39,914 nucleotides of DNA from an uncultured Bacteroidales bacterium (GTDB taxonomy: Bacteria; Bacteroidota; Bacteroidia; Bacteroidales; FEN-979): positions 1 through 39,914 of the forward strand of contig CAJAUM010000083.1 in the NCBI GenBank assembly GCA_903945175.1, given 5' to 3'. Below, piece after piece: positions 1-8,198 of this stretch. Both the position numbers and the translations under genes were made by a program. Numbering within the stretch: position 1 is the stretch's first letter; each line of letters starts with the position of its first letter. The notes under the pieces were generated by a model. It was not told the origin of the DNA. It ran no database searches and was given only the letters and a program-made list of their open reading frames with translations.

Positions 1-357
1 AAGGTCGATATTGTCTACTTCCCTCACCTGCCTATTTCAACCATTGAACTGGAAGATGGTATAAGATTATACAGCAATGTAGATATTGGCGCTATGAAAA
101 TTCAAGCCATCCTGGGCAGGGGAAGGAAAAAGGACTTTTGGGATTTGTATGAGCTTTTGCAGCATTATCCCTTAGAACAGCTTATTTCTTGGCACAAACA
201 AAAATATCCAAGTCAGATGCTTGCAATCAGCATTCCCAATGCCATCACCTATTTCGTTGATGCAGAGGAAAGCGAAGAGCCGCAAAGTTTTAAAAACCAA
301 AACTGGGAAGGTGTAAAAAAGGGAATTCAAAAAGCGGTTAGGGATTACCTGAGTTAA
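1..357 (+). CDS. AbiEii/AbiGii-type nucleotidyltransferase toxin, C-terminal part
   Basis: This is the 3' end of a gene that begins before the window; reading frame 1 is open from base 1 and gives 118 residues. The stretch ILGRGRKKDFWDLYELL matches the conserved (R/K)xKDxxDLYxL region of AbiEii/AbiGii nucleotidyltransferase-like toxins (DUF1814), where the family normally has a helix after the catalytic core. In that family the toxin NTP-modifies a cellular target (tRNA in studied members) and is paired with an AbiEi-type antitoxin encoded just upstream. The partner is outside the window, so pairing is inferred. It ends 36 bases from a convergent PIN-domain remnant and lies next to an AbiD/F-like gene, which suggests the margin of a defence or toxin-antitoxin cluster. 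The catalytic GS motif cannot be checked because it lies upstream. Confidence 0.75.
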   Translation, partial: KVDIVYFPHLPISTIELEDGIRLYSNVDIGAMKIQAILGRGRKKDFWDLYELLQHYPLEQLISWHKQKYPSQMLAISIPNAITYFVDAEESEEPQSFKNQNWEGVKKGIQKAVRDYLS

Positions 358-393
358 AAATACCCACCATGGTGCTGATCTGGACCAGATTCT

Positions 394-537
394 TTATTCG
401 GGCTCAAAAAGGATGAGGTCAATATTTTTCACCTTTATAAGTGCTTTATCGGCAGTGATCAGTGGCAGATTTAAATAGTGAGCAGGTGAAACAACAATAG
501 CATCCGGGATTTGTATTTGTTCAGGTTGCTTTGACAT
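394..537 (-). pseudogene. PIN-domain (VapC-like) C-terminal remnant
   Basis: A 47-residue reading frame starts with ATG one base after the stop of the Abi gene (TAA-A-ATG). Its sequence IQIPDAIVVSPAHYLNLPL followed by ITADKAL resembles the last third of a PIN-domain ribonuclease: the PDAIV helix with an acidic residue, then LxTADK with the second conserved acidic residue. A complete PIN domain is about 130 residues, and the first two thirds with the N-terminal Asp are absent, so this is most likely a decayed vapC relic. The reading frame differs from that of the Abi gene, so it is not a C-terminal domain of that protein. A translated short peptide in the same transcript remains possible. Confidence 0.5.
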
Positions 538-538
538 T

Positions 539-1486
539 TTAAATCCACAATGCTTCATTCCTCCAATCTGCAAGTACACCATCCTTATCAGATGGAATTC
601 CCATGAATCGAACAGGAATGTTGGGGTATTTTTTAATTAGCAAATCAATTTTATTTGACAGGTGGTTATTCGGATTAGCTCCCCAAAGCAAATATTTCAA
701 GGTGCATAAAAAATAGAATGTCCGTTGATTATTATCGAACAATGGGACTACCCACATTTTCCTAGGTTTGATCAGAATATCGGGCTTGATAGCAAATTCC
801 CTGTTCCAAAGACGGGAATGATGGGCACAGATATTACGCACATAGGTCAGTGTATGAAGCCAGGAGGCGAATACAGAATGAGGCAACGCGAAAAAAGTCG
901 CAATATCTTGCTTGTCTTTATTTTGTCTAAGCCCAACATACAGTCTCGAAAGTTCACCAATGGTCAGTAACTCCATGAACATCCATGAAGGTGGATTTGT
1001 CGGAGTGTCGTATTTTTCCTTGTAATGCTTGATAAAGACTTCAGGATGTTTTGATTGACAATTATCCCGGATAATTTTCTGAACTTCCTCATAGGTATTG
1101 ACCAGATCACCGCGCCTGTTAGTGTACGGTTCTGTAAACACTTCCGGAATGTCCTGCCAATGTGAACTATTGTAGTTATGTGCAAGAATATATATCATTT
1201 GTGCACGGATGGCGATTTCAACCCTTTCAATACAATCAAATACCAGAAGCCGCAGTTCCCTGTCAAATTTATAATTGTCCAATATTAAATCGAATTCTAT
1301 CCCTTCGTTAAATTGGTCTTTGATTTTCTGATAAGGTAAAAAGTAGGCGCTTAGCCTAAAATAACTGATCTGCTGGAGATATCTGGATGCCCTGGCTTCA
1401 TCAGGTATGATCAATCCCCTCTTTTTCAACAGTGAAATCTGCTGTTCGTAGGTAGTCGGAGTTTTATTGTAGCTGTTTCCGGACAT
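539..1486 (-). CDS. AbiD/AbiF-like abortive infection protein (Abi_2, HEPN)
   Basis: The 315-residue protein belongs to the Abi_2 (AbiD/AbiF) family. Recognisable parts are the N-terminal QISLLKKRGLIIPDE and YFRLSAYFLPY stretches (residues 16-52), the helix with DCIERVEIAIR (84-94), and the HEPN-type RxxxxH motif R217-NICA-H222 within YVRNICAHHSRLWNR. HEPN proteins of this kind act as RNases; AbiF-type proteins are reported to pair with a structured non-coding RNA that restrains them. Length is normal for the family. The start at 1486 is an ATG immediately downstream of a terminator-like hairpin and T-run (about 1503-1544). A short PIN remnant follows one base after the stop. The gene looks AT-richer than the metabolic genes to its right, consistent with horizontal transfer. 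Family assignment is firm; the phage-defence role is inferred. Confidence 0.88.
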   Translation of the reverse strand: MSGNSYNKTPTTYEQQISLLKKRGLIIPDEARASRYLQQISYFRLSAYFLPYQKIKDQFNEGIEFDLILDNYKFDRELRLLVFDCIERVEIAIRAQMIYILAHNYNSSHWQDIPEVFTEPYTNRRGDLVNTYEEVQKIIRDNCQSKHPEVFIKHYKEKYDTPTNPPSWMFMELLTIGELSRLYVGLRQNKDKQDIATFFALPHSVFASWLHTLTYVRNICAHHSRLWNREFAIKPDILIKPRKMWVVPLFDNNQRTFYFLCTLKYLLWGANPNNHLSNKIDLLIKKYPNIPVRFMGIPSDKDGVLADWRNEALWI

Positions 1487-1502
1487 GAATTATACAAAAA
1501 AT

Positions 1503-1620
1503 AAAAAACCCCCCAAGTGTGCATCAAAGAGAGGCATGGAGGGTGTGTTATCGTTGGTTCTAAAAACTTTCTTCAAAATTGACCCAAAAATAATCATTAA
1601 AACATTCAGATTTGGGTCAG
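1503..1620 (-). ncRNA. candidate abiF-type small RNA upstream of the Abi gene
   Basis: On the minus strand a Bacteroidota -7 box (TACTTTTG, 1634-1627) is followed by about 118 bases that cannot code for a protein but hold two helices. The first pairs 1619-1611 with 1588-1580 (9 perfect base pairs, TGACCCAAA/TTTGGGTCA, 22-base loop). The second pairs ACCCTCCA (1544-1537) with TGGGGGGT (1515-1508, one G-U pair), has a short inner helix, and is followed by TTTTTTATTTTTT, so it looks like an intrinsic terminator. The RNA would end about 17-20 bases before the Abi start codon. A separate terminated transcript directly upstream of an AbiF-like HEPN gene matches the layout reported for the abiF RNA motif. 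Identity with that Rfam-type motif was not tested. Confidence 0.5.
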
Positions 1621-1626
1621 GAAATG

Positions 1627-1634
1627 CAAAAGTA
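1627..1634 (-). promoter_or_regulatory. -7 promoter box for the Abi-linked RNA
   Basis: The minus strand reads TACTTTTG followed by CA, a perfect match to the Bacteroidota -7 consensus TAnnTTTG. No TTG at the usual -33 spacing is clear. The predicted transcription start is around base 1621, just before the first stem of the candidate small RNA. Confidence 0.5.
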
Positions 1635-1822
1635 TAACAATTTTTCACAAATGGTACTCCGTATCAGATTTTTTTATTTCTCATGGATGAAATTCATGCA
1701 AGTTTAACAGAACATTTTTTGCAATAGTCCCTTCTTCCACTGCTCCATTTTTTCAATCTGGGTGCTACAGTGGTTTATTTTGTCGTCAATTGCTAAAAGG
1801 ATTATATTGAAATAAAAACTCA
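1635..1822. other. non-coding spacer between the small-RNA promoter and the GT39 gene
   Basis: Nothing recognisable was found here: no reading frame of meaningful length, no tandem repeat of the kind seen elsewhere in the window, and no clear terminator hairpin after the GT39 stop codon. The stretch is AT-rich. Confidence 0.5.
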
Positions 1823-3799
1823 TTACTTTACCTCCCTGTAAAGCCCGTAAATCACCGGGTTCCCGCTTCGAACCCTTACCCTGAAATGATCCATGATGTA
1901 GGGTGCTTTCATGGGGTTCCAGATGAAGGCACTGAATATTAATCCATGATGGCGCAATTCGATGTCGCTGAGGCGCAACGATTGAAACACACGGCCCGAG
2001 CTGCCGGGCTTTACATAATCATTCACGGCCGCAGAACTCCATTTGATATCCTTCCCGTTGGATGTAACGCTCACGACCAGCCAGGCACCTGGGAAAACCG
2101 GCGGTGTCCGCAGATCCACCGAAACATCGATCACGTCATTTGAGGTATGCATCAGGTCGCGCAAAGGCATGGAATAGGTCGGACTGAATTCCAGCCCGGC
2201 ATCGGAAATATAGGATCGGGTTCCTTCAATGGCCAGGGAATCGACACAACGCTTTTCATTCACCCAGCCCCATTCGGGCAAACTGGGCTCAAAATTGTTG
2301 ATGACTTCATAAAAATATTCATCCTTCCCCATGGCAGGCTTTATTCTTGAAAAAATGTAGAAATCACCACCGCAATAGGGCTTGTGCTGAATCAGATAGG
2401 GAAATTTCTCCATCACCAGGCTATAACTTTCCCATGGGGTGGAGCTGAGACAGCCAAATATGAGGTAATTGGATTTTAACGAATCCAGGTAGTTGAGCAG
2501 CAATCCCCTCCCACCGGCAGATTCAAGGTATCTGAATGGAAGATCCCGGCAATTCAGCTTATCAAGGTAATAGGGATTGATCTCTTTTTTGGTGTCGAGG
2601 ATCACGGCGCAGTGGGCGACACCTAAAGAATCGACCGCATGTTTCGATTCAGCGACGATTTCGCGGTAGGGAGATTTATAAAACAGGGGATAATGCTTCC
2701 GTTCGACGATCAGTGAGGGAATGACGATGAGGGCAATCACCGATACCAGGATCACTTTATGCAGCGGCCGGTCGGTCTTGAAATATCCGAATAGGATGAA
2801 GAGAAGGAATGGAAAGGAAAAGATCAGAACGGAATACTGCAGCACGGAATTCCGGGAGATGGAATAGATATATCCGACAAGCCAGGGCAGCAGGAACCAG
2901 ATGATCGAAATCAGGATGAATTTCCGGTTTACACGGGGATTGGATTCATACCAGAGAAGTGACAGGGAGATGAGCAGGAAGATCAGCAGGTAGATAAAGA
3001 CCGAGAACTGGAAAATGTACTGAATGAAATCGAAGATGAAATCGAAACGCGGTTTCTGCAGCCACCCTTCAACGCCGCCTACCCCAAGCTGGTAAAAGAA
3101 TATTGGCAGGTGCGGGATATACAGGACAAACACCAGCAAACCAGCCACCAGGTAAGAACGCAGGTTGTATCTTGAACAGTAAAACAGCCCGGTAATCCAT
3201 ACCATCGCGGCGAAAAGCATGCTGAAGTGGTGGTTGTACGCACACAATGCGGCTGAAATGATCAATCCGGCGAGATTCAGGTAACGTTTCCGGTCGGGAT
3301 GAAAAACCACGTTGGTCCAGAACCATACCATCATCAGGGAAAAGCACAAGCCGCTGGCATAGGGACGTGCGATCTGGCTATACATCACCGGGAACTGGAG
3401 GAAGGAGACGAATGAGGCGGCAACCAGGCCGACGGTGGGGTTAAACCACGATTTTCCGATCAGGTAGATCAGCCAAACCGAGCACAATCCAAAAAGAATA
3501 AAGGGCGTTTTCAATACAACTTCCGAAACCCCGAATATACTGATCATGTAATACAGGAAAACCTGCACCCCTGCAGGATGGCCATCAATTTTAACCCCTT
3601 TGTCAATCAGGTCGCTAAATGTATCAAATTGCGACCGGATGATGGCGCTGAATTCATCGTGGGTGAAGGGGATGTCCGGCAACCGGTAAAACCTCAACAG
3701 GGCGCCAATGAGCAGGATCAGCAGGATGAGGGCATCATCTGTGTTGATTCGTCCTAAGAATTGATGCATGCCGACGTTTCGCGGGTTATTCTTATTCAT
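1823..3799 (-). CDS. GT39/ArnT-like membrane glycosyltransferase
   Basis: The 658-residue protein is a polytopic membrane enzyme of the GT39/PMT superfamily (dolichyl- or undecaprenyl-phosphate-sugar dependent). After a first membrane helix (about 22-36) comes RFYRLPDIPFTHDEFSAII with the acidic pair D48-E49, the expected place of the catalytic acidic motif in the first external loop. About ten further hydrophobic segments follow to about residue 370. The last 280 residues are soluble, probably periplasmic, and I could not assign them. The likely role is transfer of a sugar from a lipid carrier to an envelope polymer or protein; substrate unknown. ATG at 3799 overlaps the end of the BRO gene by 8 bases; a second Met (codon 11, base 3769) would remove the overlap. 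Coupling to the phage-type gene upstream is odd and probably secondary. Confidence 0.75.
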   Translation of the reverse strand: MNKNNPRNVGMHQFLGRINTDDALILLILLIGALLRFYRLPDIPFTHDEFSAIIRSQFDTFSDLIDKGVKIDGHPAGVQVFLYYMISIFGVSEVVLKTPFILFGLCSVWLIYLIGKSWFNPTVGLVAASFVSFLQFPVMYSQIARPYASGLCFSLMMVWFWTNVVFHPDRKRYLNLAGLIISAALCAYNHHFSMLFAAMVWITGLFYCSRYNLRSYLVAGLLVFVLYIPHLPIFFYQLGVGGVEGWLQKPRFDFIFDFIQYIFQFSVFIYLLIFLLISLSLLWYESNPRVNRKFILISIIWFLLPWLVGYIYSISRNSVLQYSVLIFSFPFLLFILFGYFKTDRPLHKVILVSVIALIVIPSLIVERKHYPLFYKSPYREIVAESKHAVDSLGVAHCAVILDTKKEINPYYLDKLNCRDLPFRYLESAGGRGLLLNYLDSLKSNYLIFGCLSSTPWESYSLVMEKFPYLIQHKPYCGGDFYIFSRIKPAMGKDEYFYEVINNFEPSLPEWGWVNEKRCVDSLAIEGTRSYISDAGLEFSPTYSMPLRDLMHTSNDVIDVSVDLRTPPVFPGAWLVVSVTSNGKDIKWSSAAVNDYVKPGSSGRVFQSLRLSDIELRHHGLIFSAFIWNPMKAPYIMDHFRVRVRSGNPVIYGLYREVK

Positions 3800-4631
3800 T
3801 TCCGCTTTCTAACATGGAGTCATCAGGATTTTTGGAATTTAGCTTAGTCACAACCTTTTTTCCTGTTGTGTTTTCCAATTTTAAACGGGCCGCTTTTGCC
3901 ACATTTCCTCCCTTCCGGGCAACATCTTTATTTTCAGAGAAAGTTTTTGGTTCTTTATCTTTCGATATTTCTGTGGTAGATGCTTCAGCTAACATATTCA
4001 AGACCAATTCAATATTTGTCATGTGGTCTCTGAGATTTTCCTTCTTCAAATCTTTAAAAGACTTATAATTTTTAGTAGTGAGTCCACTCCATGCTTTTGT
4101 TATCTCATCAGTTAAGATTGCATACTCTTGACCCTTTTTTACACCCCGATATTCCCATTCATCAGTAAGCTCTTTCCGTATCTCGATACTTTTTAGTCGT
4201 TGGTTTATCCATTCTTTACTGTAACCTTTGCGTAGATATGTTTCCATCAAGCGGTCGATGCCAATTTCGGGATCTTCAATCTCGTCAATACGTTCTCGAC
4301 CAACTTGCGCCAACCACATTTTAAATGGTTCGGCTTTGGGCGATGGAATACTTTGTATTAAACGGAAAAGCTGTTCTGTGTCAGCAACATCAGTATTATA
4401 ATATTTACCATCGGAAGATTGCATTTTCAGTTGGTTACAATTTGTAACCAACTCGCTGCCTTCCTTTTTGAGCCTGTTTTTCAATACTTTCCAGTAATTA
4501 TTAGGGGTCTTGCTTTCAGTAAGCACTCCAACAACATCTACAATAGAAAAGTACCATTTCTCTTTAGTATTGTTCCATTGCATTCGAATTCTTTGCTCGT
4601 TGAATAGCTTTATGGCTGTTTCCTTTGTCAT
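3792..4631 (-). CDS. BRO-N domain phage antirepressor-like protein
   Basis: The 279-residue protein has an N-terminal BRO-N domain (about residues 1-110: WYFSIVDVVGVLTESKTPNN, YWKVLKNRLKKEGSEL, then LFRLIQSIPSPKAEPFK). A conserved C-terminal region follows, with GYSKEWINQRLKSIEIRKEL and KGQEYAILTDEITKAWSG, ending in an RKGGNVAKAARLKLE segment. This architecture is widespread in phages, prophages and mobile elements, and the family length is about 280, so the gene looks intact. BRO proteins bind DNA and act as antirepressors or regulators; the target here is unknown. I place the start at ATG 4631 rather than the TTG at 4652, because a TAAGTTTG -7 box (4657-4650) overlaps that TTG. No integrase, transposase or other phage gene is nearby, so it is a solitary cargo gene between two chromosomal-type genes. 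Confidence 0.85.
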   Translation of the reverse strand: MTKETAIKLFNEQRIRMQWNNTKEKWYFSIVDVVGVLTESKTPNNYWKVLKNRLKKEGSELVTNCNQLKMQSSDGKYYNTDVADTEQLFRLIQSIPSPKAEPFKMWLAQVGRERIDEIEDPEIGIDRLMETYLRKGYSKEWINQRLKSIEIRKELTDEWEYRGVKKGQEYAILTDEITKAWSGLTTKNYKSFKDLKKENLRDHMTNIELVLNMLAEASTTEISKDKEPKTFSENKDVARKGGNVAKAARLKLENTTGKKVVTKLNSKNPDDSMLESGNE

Positions 4632-4649
4632 AGATGAATAAATATCTAA

Positions 4650-4657
4650 CAAACTTA
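4650..4657 (-). promoter_or_regulatory. -7 promoter box upstream of the BRO gene
   Basis: The minus strand has TAAGTTTG, a perfect TAnnTTTG match, 19 bases before the ATG at 4631. It decides the start codon, because the alternative TTG start at 4652 would lie inside the promoter. Confidence 0.4.
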
Positions 4658-4751
4658 CAAAAATTCCAAAAAATAGCCATGAAAAGGTGAACCAGACTTT
4701 GTTGAACGCTGGACTTTTTCCGTAGTGAAACGTTTATGACAATGCCATCGT

Positions 4752-7700
4752 CTATTTCGTTTTATCCGGGAACGGCGGCATGCCTGGCAATTCTTTCGGC
4801 CATGACTTAAGCTCCTCCTTCATCAGGTCGATGGCTGTGTTGAGCTGCTGATCTTCACCCGCATACTCTTTTGCCGGGTCGTTATCCACATCTATGTCAG
4901 GATCAACGCCATAACCTTCAATGATCCAATTTTTGCCCTCCGTGTCGTAGGGGGCAAATTCAGGACGCATCAATTGTCCGCCATCAATGAATGGAAGGCT
5001 TCCGCGAATACCGACTACACCTCCCCAGGTACGTTTACCAATGGCTTTGCCGATCTTCATTTTCTTGAACTGGTATGGGAAGAGGTCGCCATCGGAGGCT
5101 GAATAGTTGTCGATGAGGATGCATTTCGGCCCCCACTGCATTTCAAGACGCCCCGGCGCTCCTTCGGTGTTCCTGGCCATGTTGATCATGGTCATTTCGC
5201 GGTTGAGCCGTTCGATGATCATGGGTGATACATTGCCGCCGCCATTGCCGCGATCGTCGATGATCAGGGCACGTTTGGCAAGCTGGGGATAGAAATGCTT
5301 CACAAATTCATTCAGTCCTTCAACGCCCATGTCGGGGATGTGGATGTAGCCGATCTCCCCGTTGGAGGCGTCACTCACCTTTTTAATGTTGTTCTGAACC
5401 CAGTTGTAATAGTACAAACCCGATTCATTATCCGTTGGCAGGACGATGACTTTGCGCGCTCCGGTTTCCGAAGCAGTGCCATTGAGGGTGAGTTCAACCT
5501 GCACGTCTGATTTATTTACCAGCGCTTCGTTGATGTTGGTCATATCCTTGGTCGATTTACCATTGATGGCGATGATAAAGTCGCCCTCCTTTGCATCAAC
5601 GCCAAGTTCTGACAGCGGAGAACGTGAATCGGAAGTCCAGTTTTCCCCCTTCAGGATTTTATCGATTTTATAATAGCCCGATCCGTCGCGGCTGATCTTT
5701 GCACCCAGCAATCCCATCTTGATACGGGTGGGAGAGGGCTTGTCACCTCCGCTCACATAAGAGTGGCCAATGCTAATTTCTCCAACCATCTCTCCGATGA
5801 TGTAATTCAGGTCGTTGCGGTTATTCACATAGGATAACAGGGGTTGATATTTCTTCTGAATGTTCTCCCAATTGGCTCCCTGCATATTGGGGGCATAGAG
5901 AAAATACTTCATCTGGCGCCACGATTCATGATAAATCTGTGCCCATTCTGATTTCAGATCAACCATCAGTTTCATGTTTGACAGATCGGCCCAATCCTTC
6001 ACCTCAATTTTTCCGCCCTTCGGAAGGTCAATCACGGCGAACTTTCCATTGCTGCCGACCAACATTTTCTTTGTATCTGCAGAAATTTCATAGCCATTGA
6101 AATCGCCCAGGTTCGATTCCTTGCGATCCTTGAGGTTGAAGGTCATCAAACCTCCGCCACCGCGACCACCGCGACCACCCTTGATATAATAGACATTTTC
6201 GCCGATGCAATTGAGCCCAAAGTAGGCGCCTGCCTCCACCGGGAGTGCCAGGATGCGGTCGATGATCCCATCAGGATCAACTTTTATGGTGATGTCCTTT
6301 TTCGCATCAGCATCTTTTTTTGCATCCTTGCCTTCGGTTTTATCATCACTTTTTTTATCCGCCTTCTCATCCTTAGGCTCCTCCTTTTTCACCGCCACCT
6401 CATCGTTTTCAGGAGCAAACGGATTGGGAGTCGCCTTTGCCAGGGTCACAAAATAGACTTTGGTCATGTCGGAGTAGGAGTGATTCCATTCGGTCCAGCT
6501 ATAGGTTGGATTGAAGTCACGATTGGAGGTAAAAAAAAGATACTTTCCATCGCTGCTAAACGCTCCGCTGCCGGCGTCGTACCATGAATCGGTGACGGCA
6601 GTTTTTGATTTGGATGCGAGCTCATACAAATAGATCCGGGATGTTACACGGCGTTCAGGATAGGTATAGACGATCCATTTGCTGTCGGGCGACCAGTTGT
6701 AATCATTGAATTCCCAGCTTTTCGCCTGATCCACGAGGGTGATAACCTTTGAGTCGATATCCACATACTGCAACCGCAGCATCTTATCTGACCACAGCAG
6801 CTTTTTACTGTCGGGCGACCAGCTAATCGCGTATTTATAGGTGTCTGCATTTTTTGTGATCTGCAAAGGTTCGGCGCTTCCATCCTGCTTTTGGATATAG
6901 ATTTCATCTTCTCCTGTTTTATCGGAGATAAATGCGATGTATTGACCATCGGGCGACCAGGCCACATCACGGTCATGTACCCCGGCCGTGGTTGTCAGGT
7001 TTTTGGTAATGCCGCTCTTGGCAGGAACGGTCCAGATATCGCCGCGTGCGCCAAGGGCAATGCGTTTGCCGTCGGGAGACAGCGAGAAGGTGTTGATGAA
7101 TTTGCTGGCATCTTTCATCTGGTCGCGGCCCGTAATGAAATCATTTGCAATGCGAACCGTGACTTTCCGGGTACTCTGGGTTGCCAGGTCAAAGGTGTAG
7201 ATAAAACCACCATTTTCAAATGCAATAGCATTGTTGCCCATGGAGGGGAACTTCACATCAAATTCCTTGAAATCGGTTACTTTTTTGGTCTCTTTCGTTT
7301 TCAGGTCATAGCTGTAAAGATTGGTGGGGCGCTCGCGTTCCGACACAAAATAGATCTTATCGCCGCTCCACATGGGAAACATATCCTGGAAAATATTGCT
7401 CGTGACCTGTTCGGTTTGTTTGGTCTTGAAATCATAGATCCAGATGTCATCGGCCATGCCTCCTTTGTAGTATTTCCAGGTCCTGAATTCGCGAAATACC
7501 CGGTTATAGGCTAATTTCGATTGATCAGGCGAATAGGAACAGAATCCGCCACAGGGGAGGGGCAACTCTTCGGGAAGTCCACCTTTGATATTGGCCAGGA
7601 AAAGCTGGCCTTTGAAATCGTTGAAGGTTTGCTTGCGTGAACGGAATACGATATTTTCATTGTCTTTCCAGGTCATCACAATATTATTGGGCCCCATCCG

Positions 7701-8045
7701 GTCTGAAATGTCATCGCGGCCAAGGGTGGCTGTGAACGTAAGCCTCTTGGGGGTGCCTCCTTCTGCGGGAATCAGAAACACTTCAGTATTTCCATCATAC
7801 TGCCCTGTAAAGGCAATTTGTTTGCCGTCAGGAGAAAACCGGGCAAACATCTCATAACCGTTTTCATCATTGGTGAGCTTTCGGGCCAGTCCGCCTGCCT
7901 TATCCACCGTATACAAATCACCGGCATAGGTAAATACAACCTGGTTCCCATGGATGGCCGGAAACCTCATCAGCCGTGCTTCATCCTGAGCCATAAGAAT
8001 CCCCAGCATGAGCATAAAAGTCAAAGTAATCGTCAGTTTTTTCAT
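4752..8045 (-). CDS. secreted tricorn-type S41 protease
   Basis: The 1097-residue protein is a tricorn protease homologue. A signal peptide (about 1-19, ending LMAQ) is followed by two TolB/PD40-like beta-propellers (about 25-530) with repeated SPDGKxIAF and WSPDSKxxxW blades. Then come a Lys/Asp/Glu-rich linker (about 545-590), the C1 domain with H761 in GHSYVSGGD, a PDZ domain (about 775-860) and the C2 S41 domain with the nucleophile S984 in NYSASDGDLFPY and the conserved GKRTWGGVVGI. Known tricorns cut peptides released by other proteases through Ser/His/Glu chemistry. Here the signal peptide places the enzyme in the periplasm or outer membrane, where it likely degrades peptides for nutrition or quality control. 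It is monocistronic, with a TAGATTTG box upstream, and the BRO gene lies about 120 bases beyond its stop. Confidence 0.93.
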   Translation of the reverse strand: MKKLTITLTFMLMLGILMAQDEARLMRFPAIHGNQVVFTYAGDLYTVDKAGGLARKLTNDENGYEMFARFSPDGKQIAFTGQYDGNTEVFLIPAEGGTPKRLTFTATLGRDDISDRMGPNNIVMTWKDNENIVFRSRKQTFNDFKGQLFLANIKGGLPEELPLPCGGFCSYSPDQSKLAYNRVFREFRTWKYYKGGMADDIWIYDFKTKQTEQVTSNIFQDMFPMWSGDKIYFVSERERPTNLYSYDLKTKETKKVTDFKEFDVKFPSMGNNAIAFENGGFIYTFDLATQSTRKVTVRIANDFITGRDQMKDASKFINTFSLSPDGKRIALGARGDIWTVPAKSGITKNLTTTAGVHDRDVAWSPDGQYIAFISDKTGEDEIYIQKQDGSAEPLQITKNADTYKYAISWSPDSKKLLWSDKMLRLQYVDIDSKVITLVDQAKSWEFNDYNWSPDSKWIVYTYPERRVTSRIYLYELASKSKTAVTDSWYDAGSGAFSSDGKYLFFTSNRDFNPTYSWTEWNHSYSDMTKVYFVTLAKATPNPFAPENDEVAVKKEEPKDEKADKKSDDKTEGKDAKKDADAKKDITIKVDPDGIIDRILALPVEAGAYFGLNCIGENVYYIKGGRGGRGGGGLMTFNLKDRKESNLGDFNGYEISADTKKMLVGSNGKFAVIDLPKGGKIEVKDWADLSNMKLMVDLKSEWAQIYHESWRQMKYFLYAPNMQGANWENIQKKYQPLLSYVNNRNDLNYIIGEMVGEISIGHSYVSGGDKPSPTRIKMGLLGAKISRDGSGYYKIDKILKGENWTSDSRSPLSELGVDAKEGDFIIAINGKSTKDMTNINEALVNKSDVQVELTLNGTASETGARKVIVLPTDNESGLYYYNWVQNNIKKVSDASNGEIGYIHIPDMGVEGLNEFVKHFYPQLAKRALIIDDRGNGGGNVSPMIIERLNREMTMINMARNTEGAPGRLEMQWGPKCILIDNYSASDGDLFPYQFKKMKIGKAIGKRTWGGVVGIRGSLPFIDGGQLMRPEFAPYDTEGKNWIIEGYGVDPDIDVDNDPAKEYAGEDQQLNTAIDLMKEELKSWPKELPGMPPFPDKTK

Positions 8046-8083
8046 TATTTTTTGGATTTGGGATGTTTTTTTTTACGTTATAA

Positions 8084-8091
8084 CAAATCTA
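8084..8091 (-). promoter_or_regulatory. -7 promoter box of the tricorn protease gene
   Basis: The minus strand reads TAGATTTG, matching TAnnTTTG, 38 bases before the ATG at 8045. The -33 element is not clear. The box lies in the 153-base divergent spacer shared with the FISUMP lipoprotein gene. Confidence 0.5.
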
Positions 8092-8164
8092 TTGAGAAAA
8101 CCATTACCGATCCCATAATTTCGATGACCCGCAACATTTACTCGATGATGGACAGATTTGTTTG

Positions 8165-8172
8165 TATTTTTG
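8165..8172 (+). promoter_or_regulatory. possible -7 promoter box of the FISUMP lipoprotein gene
   Basis: TATTTTTG matches TAnnTTTG and lies 26 bases before the chosen ATG at 8199. The surrounding sequence is T-rich, so a chance match is possible. Confidence 0.3.
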
Positions 8173-8198
8173 TTTTGTTGACTTCAAAATATTCCCTC

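Noticed and set aside
6891-7514. A 207-codon open frame on the plus strand
   Set aside because: It lies antisense inside the tricorn gene, shows no recognisable domain and is a by-product of codon bias there.
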